Of a stretch of 64,000 nucleotides of DNA, positions 32,901 to 45,761 are shown piece after piece. The first letter of the stretch is position 1. Every line of letters starts with the position of its first letter. Location of the stretch: assembly GCA_018398805.1 (NCBI GenBank), contig JAGFBZ010000363.1:1302001-1366000 (forward strand). Direction: 5' to 3'. The position numbers and the translations under genes are program-made. Source of the stretch: Hirundichthys speculiger. Taxonomy: Eukaryota > Chordata > Actinopteri > Beloniformes > Exocoetidae. The notes beneath the pieces were generated by a model. It worked only from the letters and a program-made list of their open reading frames with translations. It ran no database searches and had not been told where the DNA came from.

Positions 32901-33904
32901 AGAGAGGCGAGGTGTGCTAGAGTACCCATCATGTACTGCTGGATCAGGCTAAACCCAGACTGCACATGGAATCACAGTCATTACAGTACCACATATATCC
33001 CTCCTCTATTACACATCTATCTGAGCACAAATCACCAAGCTATCCTCCTTATGATTAGATATATAGGCAAGTGTGTTTTGTGTGACAGTGAACAGGTGCA
33101 TTTTAGTAACACACGCATACGTGGAAACAAAGTTCAATAGCAAAAAGATGTGAGAGTAGATGGGTGCTTCAGTACTGTATTTTCTCAAGCTTCCCGACAA
33201 GCCTGTGGCAGGACAGAAGTGAGACACCGTTTATCTGCTCCTATGAAATAAGGCAATGACAATGAGGTAGATTCAACAATCTACGTTACACAGAACAGAG
33301 AAAAGGGCAAGGGTGTCACAAGAGAGACCTCTCTCTTTAATCATGCCCTATTTCTGCCACCATTTTATTTTATTTTATTACATTTTATTTTTTTTTACAC
33401 AATTCTTTTTTATTTTCATTTTTCTTATTTCCCCAGCTACTCTTATCCACCTTCCTCCTTTCTTTCCTTCTTATCAGTGACAGGCTGGAAACAGAAGCAA
33501 GATAAGGAGACACCAAGGCCAATACATGGTGTGCTGGTCGAACACCCAGGCAGATTAGTCATTGACAAGTCTGTCAGTTAACAATGGCAAACATGCAGCT
33601 CAAACTGGTAAATGGCAACAGAAACAATGAGACAGATTTCTCTTCATAATGAATTACAGGCACTGCAGCATTAACAGCAAGATCCACACACTTACTGTTC
33701 GTTGCCTGAGGTGCTGCAGGACAGATTACTGAAACGCAGAACACTGCATACCTTAATCCATTCCTGTCATTCAATTCTCAGACAAGCTAAATCTGAAAAT
33801 ATACATTCAATATAAATTCAAATCCACGTGGTTCTGGTTTATAGTATGGGCAAGTAGAAAATGTAATGACATTTAAAACAATGTGATTACAATTTGCTGA
33901 TGTA
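26955..33904. other. Long stretch without a recognised gene
   Basis: Unique AT-rich sequence with A and T runs. An exon-like piece is listed at 27895-28037. 32390-32500 has gggtaattgagat and ccacttaatcaagcc words resembling a conserved regulatory block. 32642-32965 is open on the minus strand without a recognised domain. No transposable element was recognised, which contrasts with the first 19 kb. Confidence 0.45.
27895..28037 (+). other. Exon-like open segment (unproven)
   Basis: A good acceptor (attttttttttaacag ending at 27894) precedes 47 open codons ending in TGA: D-I-K-L-T-L-E-E-A-Y-E-L-E-K-F, then charged and cysteine-containing residues. It could be a terminal exon or chance. I recognise no family, and no partner exon is evident nearby. 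Confidence 0.2.
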
Positions 33905-34115
33905 GACTCAGTCATCCAGATCATAGAGGGACCATAATTTGGATGACTGACCAGGATCAGTCATCATGATCATCATGATCAGTCATGGTCCTTTCATCCA
34001 GAAGGCTTTGTCAATTACCAAGAATTGACAGAGCCTTATGAATAAAAGGTGAAACATTTTTAAGAACCAAGGACAGGAAAGTTCAGTTTGCCTTTCATCC
34101 AGGCCTTTAAAAATG
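33905..34115. repeat. Compound foldback region
   Basis: Three inverted repeats are stacked. cagtcatcc (33909) pairs with ggatgactg (33941). ggaccat (33929) pairs with atggtcc (33985). A 13-bp stem at 34004-34016 / 34023-34035 (ggctttgtcaatt) has one mismatch. The centre holds tcatgatca palindromes. The following aggtgaaacatttttaagaacc resembles the ending of a repeat common in fish, possibly from a Penelope-like element; that link is from memory. Confidence 0.6.
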
Positions 34116-34309
34116 TGATCACAACTGTTTATGTTGCCGTTTATGAGTATAAATGTATTCAGTGCAATTTAGACTTTTTCTAATCCAGAATTTTCAGGAT
34201 TACAGCAAACACATTCCTAAAATAAAAAAAAAAAAGTATTTTTTACTTAAAAACAGCACAAAGGACTTTTTTTTTTTTTAAAATCATGTTAAAATATAAT
34301 TTTTACTTT

Positions 34310-34420
34310 TCTTTACTTGCTACCTTTGGAAGCGTCATCTTGCCTCCCGCCTCTGCTCGTGGCTAAAAGTAGACAAAGTAGACAAAGTAACTTTGGACTC
34401 CCGTTCCAGTTGTCTCTGAA
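34310..34420 (+). repeat. Dispersed repeat, copy A
   Basis: Shares acttgc, tgcctccc, ctaaaagtag, caaagtaact and tggactcc-gttccagttgtctct in order with 60067-60175, in the same orientation. Small indels separate the blocks; one is a tandem duplication of gtagacaaa here. Family not recognised. Confidence 0.5.
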
Positions 34421-36082
34421 GACAACTGTGTTTTCACCTCTTGGAAAGTGGGGAAAGTTCATCCAAATGTACCCACCTCTTCAGCCAAGTCTCATCTGTG
34501 GTTGACAAAGTTGTAGCCAATATCAACGCTGATCTTAAGGTACAAATACTTGCTGCTATTGTCAGCTATGAATAATGGAGAAGCACTGTGTTCGCCTTTC
34601 TGTGATAATTATATCTATTAGTGTACGGCAGTTTTCTGATTTCTGTTTTCTTAAGGTCAATCAGCATTTTCTTCACATCTGCCACAGTTTTAATTCTAGT
34701 TGAAACTGTGTTGTCAGCATTTGTTCACTGCCACAATTCTCCTTTTATTTTCGTTGACATGCCATGAGTGAAAATCTAATTAAAACATGACTCCTCAGTT
34801 ATATCTCATTTATCCTAACTTCCCCACAAGAGTGCAATTTTCCTTTTCTATCTCAAAGTGGCAACACTAGCCCTATATTTGGGCTATTAGGACAAATTAC
34901 AAAATTCTGGCTCAGGTAAAGTTATCACAGTTTCATTATTTAATAGTCACAGAGCAATGATTTATGCTATAAATATGCAAATACTGGCATTTAAACCATT
35001 TATGACCTACTTAAAAAACCGAGATTGTCTCTGTAACTTGACATGTGCAGAAAATGAAAAGAAATGACTGATCACAGGTGAGTTAATTAAGAGTCTTGAC
35101 TTAGTACATCTACTAAGGCAGTTTTTTTTTTAATTGCAGAGAGCAATACAAAGAGTACTGTGAAGACTGAACACATACTTGTAAGTAAGCCGTATTTCAT
35201 TTACAAGCAGATGTTGGACTCATTGTTCACTGCTTATATATGCATGGTTGGTCTGTACCAACTACTTTCTATGTACAGGCAGCTCATACACTTTAATTAT
35301 TTTTTATGTACACTTTGATAAACGCCCCCACTGGAGTTCAGACACCTCATTTTCCTACAAGCCCACAACAGGGAAATACTAAAAGTTTTTCCTAGAGAGG
35401 AACCTGCCACTTTAAATGACACTTAAATCAAGATAATTGCTTAAAAGTTCTCTATTCCCTTCGGTGCTGTTACTCAAAATTATTTCTGCAGTAAAAGGGT
35501 GAAAAGTAGACAGAAGTATGGGACATGAAGTCATTTGAAGCATCTTCCTCTTCTGTCTATAACCATTTAACCCAATATAGCAATATACTTAAGAACAGAA
35601 TGGGAAATCAAACTTCTTTAAATTGCTACGCTGAAGATTCCATCCCTTAGTTCCACAAAGTTTTAGTTTTTCTTCCAAACAGCTCCCGCTGGCTCAATTA
35701 ACTATTGATCAGATTTGAGGAACCGAATGTAAATAATTAACAAAAGTGGAGATAGCATCTGCAGCCTCACAAACAACTTCAATACAGAGTCCTGTGTGTC
35801 TCTGATCAATAGAGGTGTGGACAGCATGCACAGCAGCCACTGAGAGGACCTCTAGGTGGCCATGGAAACAGAGAAAATCACATTTTTATCAGACATCAGC
35901 AGCTGTGTCAGCAAAATACACCAAAGAAGCAATCAGATGGAAGCTGTTTTATTGTAGATACGAGTGTGTGTAAAAGTATATCTCTTTGACATTCAAAGAT
36001 AACCTTATGAATTCTTTCTAATGGGTAGTGGGCAAATGAAACCTGAAATTCTTGTGAGGGAAGCACCGAGATGCAGTTGGGA

Positions 36083-36100
36083 TTTTTTTTTTTTTTTTTT
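36083..36100. repeat. T18 homopolymer
   Basis: Uninterrupted run of 18 T. Confidence 0.95.
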
Positions 36101-36350
36101 ACAAGAACTCCTTATTTCCTCAATGAAGATACGGCATCATATGAGGCAGAATCAAGGTAAGTAATAGCTTATGTCTAACTAAGGCCTTGAAAGTAAAGAT
36201 TAGGTATTTTGTAGAGAGAGAGAAACATGAAACTCCCTTAGGAAGAAAAATACCTTATTGCACTGTTGGGGAGGAACGGAGACAGGGCATCTCAGTAACC
36301 CTATTTGAATATGAATGTCTGTCATGATCCTCATCAACTGGTAAAGAGAT

Positions 36351-36386
36351 GGATTTCATTGATCCCAAGCAGGGAAATTCAAATGA
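36351..36386 (-). mobile_element. L2-like LINE terminal hairpin, minus strand
   Basis: Reverse complement reads tttgaatttccctgcttggg followed by atcaatgaaat. This is the same layout as the tails at 336-366 and 1565-1590 (aatttccc, short loop, ggga, tcaataaag). Sequence to its right may be the rest of a 5'-truncated copy but shows no coding remnant. Confidence 0.5.
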
Positions 36387-39300
36387 CAGGGGCACCTCTA
36401 TCTGCAACTACATCCAACAGATGTAGTCGTGTATCTGCGTATTGGTGAGGGTGCGGCGGATCGCTCTGCCCAGTCATCAGCTACTGCATTATTCCAAGGT
36501 ACTTTGTACAGTGCATTAATCACTGGAACCCTTGAGTGCTCCATGGATCCAAATATTCCGACCTTGAGGTTACAAGAAAGACATTAGTTCTGATCCATTC
36601 AAAGTATTGGAGACAGGGAGGGGAGCAGAGGGAGGAGGCAGAAAAGCTTTCAAGGTAATGAAATTCTGCCATCATTTAAAGGAAAAGACTTGTGGGGACA
36701 AGGCTGTGCCAGAGTAAGAAGAAAAAAAATTAAATTGGATTCTTTTTTCTTTTTTCTCTTTATTTTAAATTAGGCTTAAGTGCATGTGGGGGGTAGTTTT
36801 TCTTTCTCTCTTTTTCTAACAAAAGCATGATAACAGCATTAACGTTGAGAATGAATCGAATCATTTCCAAACCAATTAACCTTTGACAGAATGGATGAGT
36901 GGACAGGAATGAGAATGGTGCATAGTGAATGAGAGAGACGGAGGTGGGTGGAGGAAAGCATGCTGTGCTGTGCAGAAAAAGAGGTCTGGCAAGCAGGGGC
37001 CTGATCCTTTGGGGGTGACTCCACACAGGCAACATGATATGAAGTCTCCCATCAATACTTTGTTCAGATCGATACACAAACTGTTGTAGGTTGATTTGAA
37101 ATGGGAAATGTTAGTTGAACATGGCTAACAAGCATTATCAAAATGTTTCCATGAATAAGGTACTGGTGGAAAGAGTTTATAAGGACACAAAAGTAAGCTG
37201 GACAGAGGATGTAGGGGAAAGAAAATGCTCAGAGGAATCAAGCCCACTGTGGCTGATCTTCTCAGCCTAGCTGTTAGCAGAAGGAGTCCGTAGTTAACCC
37301 TACTTATTATTTATGCTCTCACTCCCTTTCCCCACTATCTATTGCTATTCCTCTCTTACTGGCTCACACACAGCTGCAGCCGGTCCATTAAGTTAATTAA
37401 AGGCTCCATTTTGAGCTGGAGCCCACTAGCAAATACGAGTGCCAATCAATAGATCTCCGACTTATTTTGTAAGAGGGAGGGGTGACAGTGCTGGTGCTGC
37501 ATTCAGGGACATGATTTGTAGCCTTGGCATACACCTCATGTCCCTCTATGTCTTGTCCTCTGTCTCTGTCTAATTTTGCAGCAGCCTTGCCTGTTCCATG
37601 ATCTCTTTCTTCCTCTTCACTGTGATGTCATCTATCACTTCACTCTTCTTTACCCCCAGCTAGCCATAGTGTTTCCTTTCTGTCTACAAAAAGTCATGGT
37701 GCTATGTTTCGCTATGAGAGTATAGACACATCTGTTTTTGTCACCATCTGCACAGAGCAGCAAAATGTGTTGGGCTGCAGCTGGGCTGGGGTTAGGGATG
37801 CAGGAGGCTGGGCTTCACAGTAGCGGAGCTGGGATCACCAGGGTGTCCCGGGGGATAACGCAAGCTTGGTGATCTGAAAAAAGAACACTGGAAAACAAGG
37901 AGAAGGCCTCGTGATAATAGATGGGTGCTCCAAATGTAACACAATAAAATGAGTGCCGCCGTACCTTCATCCATTTCTAAAGCTGCTGTGGTATGTGGGT
38001 TGAGAGGAGTTGATCCTGGAAGCGGTTGACTGCCTGACACGCTGTTGTGTGAGGAAGCTCCAAAGATAAAGATCACTATTGCTGGAAATCTGGATCAGGA
38101 CTGGAATTACTGTCTGCGTTTGACTGCCTCTGCCAAGGAGCCAAGGTGCAGTTCACAACTGCCTCTGTCCACACTTCAAGTGCTGATCTTAAACATTGCG
38201 ATGACCCACTAAGGTTGAACATTTAACATTCTGATCAGTAGTGTGAGTTCTGAAATGATCTGCACCGCGATTCTTAAATTTCAGTAAAAACTGTTTTTAC
38301 CACCAAATTCTGATCAGTTCACCCCTGTCTCCAAGTGGACATTTTTGCCAGATGCAATTAAATACCCTCTGGCTGTTCCAATCCAGAGACAGAAAAACAT
38401 TATGGATCCAGCTACAACTGTTCTTGGTTCAAAAAAAAAAAAAAAAGAAAGAAAGAAAAAACTCTGAACCCTCTGTAGGACCTGGACCCCTTCCCACATG
38501 ACTGTAAGCAAAACTGAAGAAGTTAACAGTTTTTTGTAATGATTCCCAATATAAATCATTTTCAAAAATAAATCAGTTATGCCTTTTTTTTTTTTTTCAT
38601 ACCACAGCAGGATTGGAAGGCCCACAGTCTGAACAACCATCATCAGTCTCATGAGGCATTTGTTTTTCATGAATAATGGCTCAGGGCAGCAAGCAAGTCT
38701 TGCCGTTCAAGATCTACAGACAAGCTTTTTCCACTGGATACCTCCATTCCAACAGTCCCTTCATTCCTGCAGCCATACTGGCAGCTCATCGGGATTCTTC
38801 CCAGCAGTAATCCAACAATTCTCTCCCCATAGAGAGGCAGCCCATCCATGTCTTGAAGGTTAGCCAGAGATGTTTGTTGGATCCCTTTTTGTCCACCTCA
38901 CTCATCCACTCCTCCTTTCTCGTCCCATCTTTTATTTTTCAGTATATGCCTGCTGATTTTTTTTTCCACTTCTCTAATCTAAATTCCCTTTTTTTTCTCT
39001 CTTCGCTTTTCTCTCAGTGAATACCCAGGGGGGCTTGTTCATATTCTTTCCTCTTATTGTATTTCATCATTTTCGTTATGACACAGAACTATTCCCCCAG
39101 AGTATCCAGCTTTCTGCTGTGGAGCTGTAGAAAACGCATGGTTAACCCCATTTTATTCTGTCTATTCAAAGGTTCCCCAAAAAAGCTCTGGTAATCACAG
39201 TAGAAGAGTAGCTATGATATGCACAAGCAGAGTTACAGACAGGGTACAGAGTAGAACATTTAAAAGAAAACCATGTATTTAAGAGAGACTTTATTGTGCA

Positions 39301-39734
39301 TCTCACAAAAAAGCAGACAACAGTTCATATACTGAAGCTTATCTAAGAAGAAGCTGTCATGAAAGCGTTATGCTAAGCTGTGTTGATATACTTTAAGTTA
39401 ATAAAATGTTTCTAGTCTCAGGTGGACTATTTACTACATAAAATTTGAGTTTCTTTTTTTCTTTTTTTTAATTTGGTTAAATCACCTTTGGCAGAAATGC
39501 TCTAAAGTCCTCTTGGGAATTATCCTTTATCTTTAGCATGTCTTTCCGTTGGCAGCTTATCTTTTTTTTTTTAAGGTTTTCTTGGCAAAATAGTTAAGCT
39601 TAAATGCTTGGAAAAGGAAGCATCTGTGCCATTGCCATTTTGTTATCTCTTCAGATTTGCTCAGTTGGTTTCAAGTCTAGACTCTTGCTAGGTTAGGATC
39701 AGGATCTTCCCAGAGTTTTCCCAAAAAGTTTTCC

Positions 39735-39752
39735 TTTTTTTTTTTTTTTTTT
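39735..39752. repeat. T18 homopolymer
   Basis: Uninterrupted run of 18 T. Confidence 0.95.
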
Positions 39753-41325
39753 ACTTATACGTATACGTTGGGTCACTGACCGCTGAAATATAAAGTCTTG
39801 TTGTAGCCTTAAGTTCTACGCTGGAAGGTATGTTTACTCAGCATTGTTCAGTATTTTTCTGCATCAAATATTCTCTCTAAATAGACTTAATTCCACTCCT
39901 TGTTACTGAAAAACAAAACAAAACAAAAAAAAACCAAACAAATAAATACATCTCTACAAGGTTATGCTGTTTAAACTGTACCAATAGTATATGTTGCACA
40001 AGTCCTGGTTGTCTCCAAACATGCTGTTGGCAAACAGGTTTGTTTCATAAGACCAGAGGATGTCATGGTCTGAAAGCCAGTAAGGTGCCTTTCAGCAGTT
40101 TTCTCGCAGGCTGTCCTATCTGTTTCAGTGAGGAATGACTTCTGTTTGGTCCCTCTACCATAAAAGCCTGATTGATGGAATGGAACTCCAGAAAGGAAAT
40201 CTGGATATCACTCATAGTGATCACCAGCATGCTGTTGTGTTAGAGCTCTTTAAATACTTACATTCTTCAATACATCTGCACTTTGACACAATCCTATCTT
40301 GCAGGTCTTTGAACAATTCTCTCAATCTCATAATTTGTTTTTCCTACTAGGCTACACCATCAGCTGTTACACCTTATGTAGACAGATGAGTGTCTTATCA
40401 GAGCTTAGTTGCATGAAACACAACAAGGGGACTTACTGCTAATCTAAATGGCATAGTTTAATCTTTTATTTATTGAAAAAATAAGCCACTGTTAAAACTG
40501 TTTTTCCTTCGTCATTATGGAAAATAATCTGCAGTGAGGTGAGAAAAAAAGAGATGTAACCCTTGTCAGATATGTCTGAAACAGAATTAAATGTGAAAAT
40601 TTGCAAGCCACAGGATCATTTTCCTGGCACTGTATTAACAACTCAAGTTTAGGTATGGGGCAGTGTAAGACTACATCAGTCTTACACAACAATTAGTCAA
40701 TAACTATACTGTTTTTGGCGGGACCCCAAAGCAAACTCATCTGCCCATGCCATGTAATACAGCTGTCAAAGAGTGAAGATTATTAACAATACGGCATGAC
40801 ACAAAAAAACCTAAATGGCTATACAGGAGACACAAAGTGAAGGAAGAAAAATAAGAACTCCTTTTCATTGCAGTTTCTGCAATGACCTCATCTCTCTTTT
40901 ACCCCGCTCTTTTGCTCTTGCTCTATTTCACTGTCCTGCTATCTTTCACTTGTATCGAGCACACGCTCCCTTTGCATTTCTCAAGCACATGCATCCTCAT
41001 CCTCCGTCACCCTAACCACCTCATTTCTCCAGTTCTCCCTCCTCTGTAACTCTCACTCTGTGCGTAATTCAATCATCCCAAGGAGATGGATATCCGTCCC
41101 CCAGGAGCGCTTACGCTCTCCATTTCCTAAAGCGCTTGATCAGATTAATTGATTGTCCCCCCCATCTCTGCAGCCCCTCCGCCGACCAAAGCTGGCATGG
41201 TGGCGGAGGGAAATCAGGTTTGCATTGATATTTTAAAAAAAATGGCTTTTTCTTACTGCCTCCAGACAGCCCATGTAAAAGGACAAAAAGGAATAGATTA
41301 AGTACATACACCAAGAAAAAAATAA

Positions 41326-41346
41326 GGGGGGGGGGGGGGGGGGGGG
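41326..41346. repeat. G21 homopolymer
   Basis: Twenty-one guanines; length may be unreliable. Confidence 0.92.
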
Positions 41347-43887
41347 AGTCGGTAAGATGAAAGGATGGATGCCTGTAAAAACATTCTTTCGTGTCTCACA
41401 TTGGGAATACCCTATAGGCATGACCTCATCAGCTCCCACTGCACTCTGCCAGCCAGGATTGGCTGGAAACAAGCCTGTCAGTGTCAAGAAGGGCAGAGGC
41501 ACCTATTTGAAGAGGCAACAAGGCCCTGCCAGTTACAAAAAACTCTTCTCACTACAAGCAGAAATTTCAACCAATTTTATTTGACCACAGCCTCTCCTGG
41601 GACTTGCCGTAGATGTCCAAAGACTAAAGTGCAAACACGGTTCCAGAGTTTAGGTTCTGGGCTTACACAGTGTTATCAAGAGAGACTCTCTCTCACTAGT
41701 CTGTCGCCAAACAGCAACATGAGCTGCTAATCGTAAAGAGTAGTGATGTGCATAACGGTTAGCTCACTTGATTAGCTATAGTCTCCAAATAGCAATATTG
41801 CAAAACACAAGCAATACTTACCTAAAAACCAACTCTTGGAACCTTCCAGTTTCCACATTAAGGGAGGCTAGTTTGGTGGACCTGGTCCTTGAATGGTTAA
41901 ATTTTAAGGTTGACCTTCACAGAATGTAGTTAAGGATATTCAGAATGCAAGGCTTCTTCAACAAAGTTTCTGTATGAGTGCAAATACTGTATGATTTCTG
42001 TGTTTAAGTCCAGTTTTGATACTGACATTTCCTACAGGAGCTGATGCACAGAAGGAAAGTCTTTTCTGCCATCAACTACCCCAAGTTAGCATGTACTCCC
42101 TTCCTGTTTTCATGTCACAACACCACCATTGTGTCAGTCGGAAGCTCAGTAAGGCACCTGTTGCACTGGAGAACTGTGAATGAAATGCTTGGTTGGGCAG
42201 TTAGTCTCTGGTATGCTGCAAAGAAGGAATTTAAAAGTTACTTTTGTAAAGTTGATTCAGTGAGTAGCAAGAGTGAGTGTCTCAACAAGCAATCCTCCTT
42301 GCATGTTTGTATCTTGGAAAAGGAGAGCATTTTTGAATAAACTGTCAGTGCGGTTTCAGCCCTCTATTGACACTGACAGGTTTGTTTCCTGCTAATCTGG
42401 ACTGACAGAGGGCAACAGGAATTTTTGATGAGGTCATGTCTAGGGCATTTCCAGTGTGAAACACGGTTATAGAAGTAACCTAAAGATTTATGTAGATGAC
42501 ATCAAAACAGCTTGGAGCAAAAGAGACACACGCTGAAGATCAGAGGACATGATACAGCAGATAGGCAATCAATAAAACTAAATAAACAAGGTTGCTTAAG
42601 AGGTATATACCACACGTGAGGTGAATGTGTGTGCATGGATATGCGTTCCATGATATTTGGCTGCAAGACTGTAGAGTGCAGCAGAGGGTAGGGATGGGAG
42701 ATTCAGACCAAGCCCCACAGGGGATAGCAGGAGGACCTCAACTCATCCATTATAACTGAGAGCCAAGCGGCTGCCATGTCTCCTGATTGCTGAGTCCCTG
42801 TGGAGCTCTCTTTCTCTCTCTCTCTTTCTCTTTCTCTACCCCCATCTCTCTCTTTTTGGCAGTCGGCATCGCAGTAGATTACGGTGTTGTTCCAGGCCTT
42901 TGGCTTCTATGTTACAGCGGGGGCCAAATACACATGAAAATCATACAGCCACTCGTGCGCACCCACAGAAACACCCAAGCACACAAACACACAGCCATGC
43001 AAACACAAATACACAAGGATAGTACTCACTGACATTCTCTTATCTACCTGCCGCACATGTTCCCCATATGTGTAAAGCTTTTACCTGAGCGTCCCATTAC
43101 AGCTGAGCCTTTTACCTCTGGAGAGCCAAATTACCTTTCAAATCCAACCTTCCCTTTTCCAACTTGCCCTTGACATTTAGTTCACTTGCATTTCCCCTGT
43201 ACATATAGACTCATACACAGATTATAACAGCAAACTTACACCAGCACTCATATTTACTAAGATGCATGTCCCCACACCCATAAATTCATTATTTACACCT
43301 TACATATCTACAACAGATTTTAATTATTCATCCCAACTTCAACATAATTTTCACCAGTGCTTCTATGACAGAAGGCTTATAAGACACGATCACACAACAA
43401 ACACAGAGTAGACAATAATCTTTACACACATAAAGTATTAAATGCTTAAAAGGCTTGCTTAAGGCTACATTTGTTTTGGATAAAGTCTTTTAAACAAAAG
43501 AAGGAAGAAAGGAAAGCAAACCAGCTAACACAAAACAGTAGCAAAAAGAAATACAAGAAAACAAGACCAAAGAGAAGCACAGCAATCCCAATTGCAAAAA
43601 AGTTGGGACGCTGTGTAAAACAAATAAAAACAAAATGCAACGATATGCAAGTCTCATAAACTAATATTTTATTCCCAACAGAACATAAAGAACACATCAG
43701 ATGTTGAAACTGAGAAAATATTAGCTCATTTTGACTTTGATGGTGGCAAAATACCTCAAAAAGTTGGAACAGAGGTAACAAAAGGCTTAAAAACTAACAA
43801 ATGGAGGAGAATTTGACAACTAATTAGGTTAACTGGCAACAGGACAGTAACATAAAAGGAGCATTTCAGAGAGGCAGAGTCTCTTGG

Positions 43888-44412
43888 ATGGGCAGAGGTT
43901 CACCAATCTGTGACAATCTGCACTGCAAAAATTGTGGAGCAGTTTCAGAAAAATATTCCTCAACATGAACTGCAAAGACTTTGAAGATCCCACCATCTAC
44001 AGGTCATGGTATAATCAAAAGATTCAGAGAATCAGGAGGAGTGTCTGTGCGCAAGAGACAAGGCTGAAGGTCAAAACTGGATGTGTGTAATCATCAGGGG
44101 TGGCACTGTAATAAAAACAGGCATGATTCTCTACTGGACATCACTGCATGGGCTCAGGAACACTTCCAGAAATTACTGTCTGTGAACACAGTTCACCGTG
44201 CAATTCACAAATGCAAGTTAAAGCTGAATCTAGCAAAAGAAGAAACCACACATGAACACCATCCAGAAATGCTGGTGTCTTCTCTGGGCCAAAGCTCATC
44301 TAAAATGGTCTGAGACAAAATGGAAAACTGTTCTGTGGTCAGATGAATCCAAGTTTCAAATTCTTTTTGGAAACCATGGACCCCACGTCCTGTGGACTAA
44401 AGAGGAGAGACT
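43888..44412 (+). pseudogene. Tc1-like transposase, truncated
   Basis: Starts M-G-R-G-S-P-I-C-D at 43888. After a frameshift, A-K-I-V-E-Q-F-Q-K-N-I-P-Q gives the first DNA-binding helices. G-H-G-I-I-K-R-F-R-E-S-G-G and V-R-K-R-Q-G follow (second helix-turn-helix and GRPR-like linker). A stretch with R-H-D-S-L-L-D-I-T-A-W-A-Q-E and N-T-V-H-R-A-I comes next. V-L-W-S-D-E-S-K-F-Q-I carries the first catalytic aspartate. The frame ends after T-K-E-E-R-L. The segments with the second aspartate and the glutamate are deleted. At least three frameshifts. In active copies this enzyme cuts and pastes the element at TA sites. Confidence 0.75.
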
Positions 44413-44464
44413 AACACTATGGTGAGCATCACCCTTTTCCAACTTTTCTAAGATGTGTTCTAAG

Positions 44465-45581
44465 TAGGGCTAGGCAAGTTAACGGGTTATTATCAAATTA
44501 ACTCATTGATTTATTAACGCCAACACTTATTTTATAGCTCGTTAACGCAGGTTGCACACATGCTTTTGTTTTGAAAAGTCTGTTACTGGCTTCTGCAGAA
44601 CCGGAAGAGGATTGGCAGGAAAACATACGGAAAAACTAAAACAGACAGGGAGAGCGGTAAAAATCAGTGTACTTTACAGTTCGGGTAGCAAGTCAGGTAA
44701 CAATGATAACAATTCTGTCTAAAAAATAAAATTCTGGACTGCAACAAAACTGTCAAGACGTCATTCCTCCATTTTACATCAGATCCTGCTCCACGTGTTC
44801 ACTGTCATCCTATTCGCTTACTGGTTACTTCGGTGCGGCTCCACCTAGCGGCACAGATGTGTAATGACAACAAAAAGTCTAGTCCTCGATTATAAAACAA
44901 CCCCCATTTTTGACAGTATGACTTCTTGATTAAAATACCGTCCTATATTCGGGGCCAATATGGTAGTTTGATCAAGGACTTATTCAATCAACAGTGGTTT
45001 GACACATGCCGAAATTCCCTGCATGTTGCAGCAGATGGGTATCCTGCAAACCTCGGATATGAGCGTCGGAAGATTCTGTGCTCGTCATGATCTAAGGAGA
45101 AGATGCAGAGCTAGAGAGCGCTTCGGTTCGATATATATATGAGCTGAGTTTTCATTCAGATTTCTACAATATTGCAAATATTATAGTATGTGATTCCAGC
45201 ACCGCCATGCTACCTGAACTGCTGTTCAGAAAGCCTTTTCCGGGTCAAGTAAACCAGACAATTAAATAAAAAAAACAAATTCAGTCCTGCGGCCCATTTT
45301 GTCATTTTGTATTTTTGATCCAAATCTAAAATTGAAATATAAAAAAACAGGCATTTTTTCTGATGATTTTCTGATGATTTATGCTGATGTTAAAAGTGTT
45401 TGAATGACAAATGTTATGGCACTTTTGTTCACATGGCAGCAGAACATTTAATTAAAAGTGCACTTTACACTACTTTTAAATTCATTATTTGAATTTGCGT
45501 ATACAGTGCAATTATTTGTGATTAATCAAGGAAATAATGTGATTAATCGCGATTAAAAATTTTAATCATTGCCCAGCTCTA
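44465..45581. mobile_element. Non-autonomous hAT element nested in the Tc1-like element
   Basis: Flanked by gttctaag (44457-44464) and gttcaaag (45582-45589), an 8-bp duplication with one mismatch. Termini are tagggctaggcaagttaacg and, on the other strand, tagagctgggcaatgatt. Subterminal gttaac / attaacg words repeat on the left and gattaatc words on the right. The interior (about 1.1 kb) encodes no recognisable transposase, so it was moved by enzyme from elsewhere. It is younger than its Tc1-like host. Confidence 0.8.
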
Positions 45582-45761
45582 GTTCAAAGTCAAAATGAGT
45601 TGATATTTTCCAGAAAATGTTACAAATGTTTCACTTTAAGCATTTGATATATTCTTTATGTTACATTGTGAATAAAATAAGGGTTTATGAGATTTGCAAA
45701 TTATTGCATTCTATATTTACTTATGTTTTACACAGCGACCCAACTTTTTTGGGATCCTGTG

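Larger units (their letters stand above)
34421..43582. other. Long stretch without a recognised gene
   Basis: AT-rich unique sequence. It contains T runs (36083-36100, 39735-39752), an L2-like tail (36351-36386), a G run (41326-41346) and a block at 37375-37520 with ttaagttaattaaagg that looks like a conserved regulatory element. Open frames at 41365-41730 and 42044-42340 have no recognisable domain. Confidence 0.45.
43583..45761 (+). mobile_element. Tc1/mariner-like element with long inverted repeats, carrying a nested hAT element
   Basis: The left end, caatcccaattgcaaaaaag then ttgggacgctgtgtaaaac, matches the right end in reverse (gttttacacagcgacccaac, then ttttttgggatcctgtg). The similarity continues inward for about 200 bp, including an inner aaaaagttggaac / ttccaacttttct copy. 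The interior holds a plus-strand transposase missing its second half, and a hAT element at 44465-45581 that split the inner right repeat. Without the insertion the element is about 1.05 kb, shorter than an intact copy of around 1.5 kb. Inactive. The flanking TA duplication is not obvious. Confidence 0.75.

Noticed and set aside
36760..37079. Three overlapping minus-strand frames of 61-105 codons
   Set aside because: Low-complexity Ser/His/Leu composition, mutual shadows, no domain.
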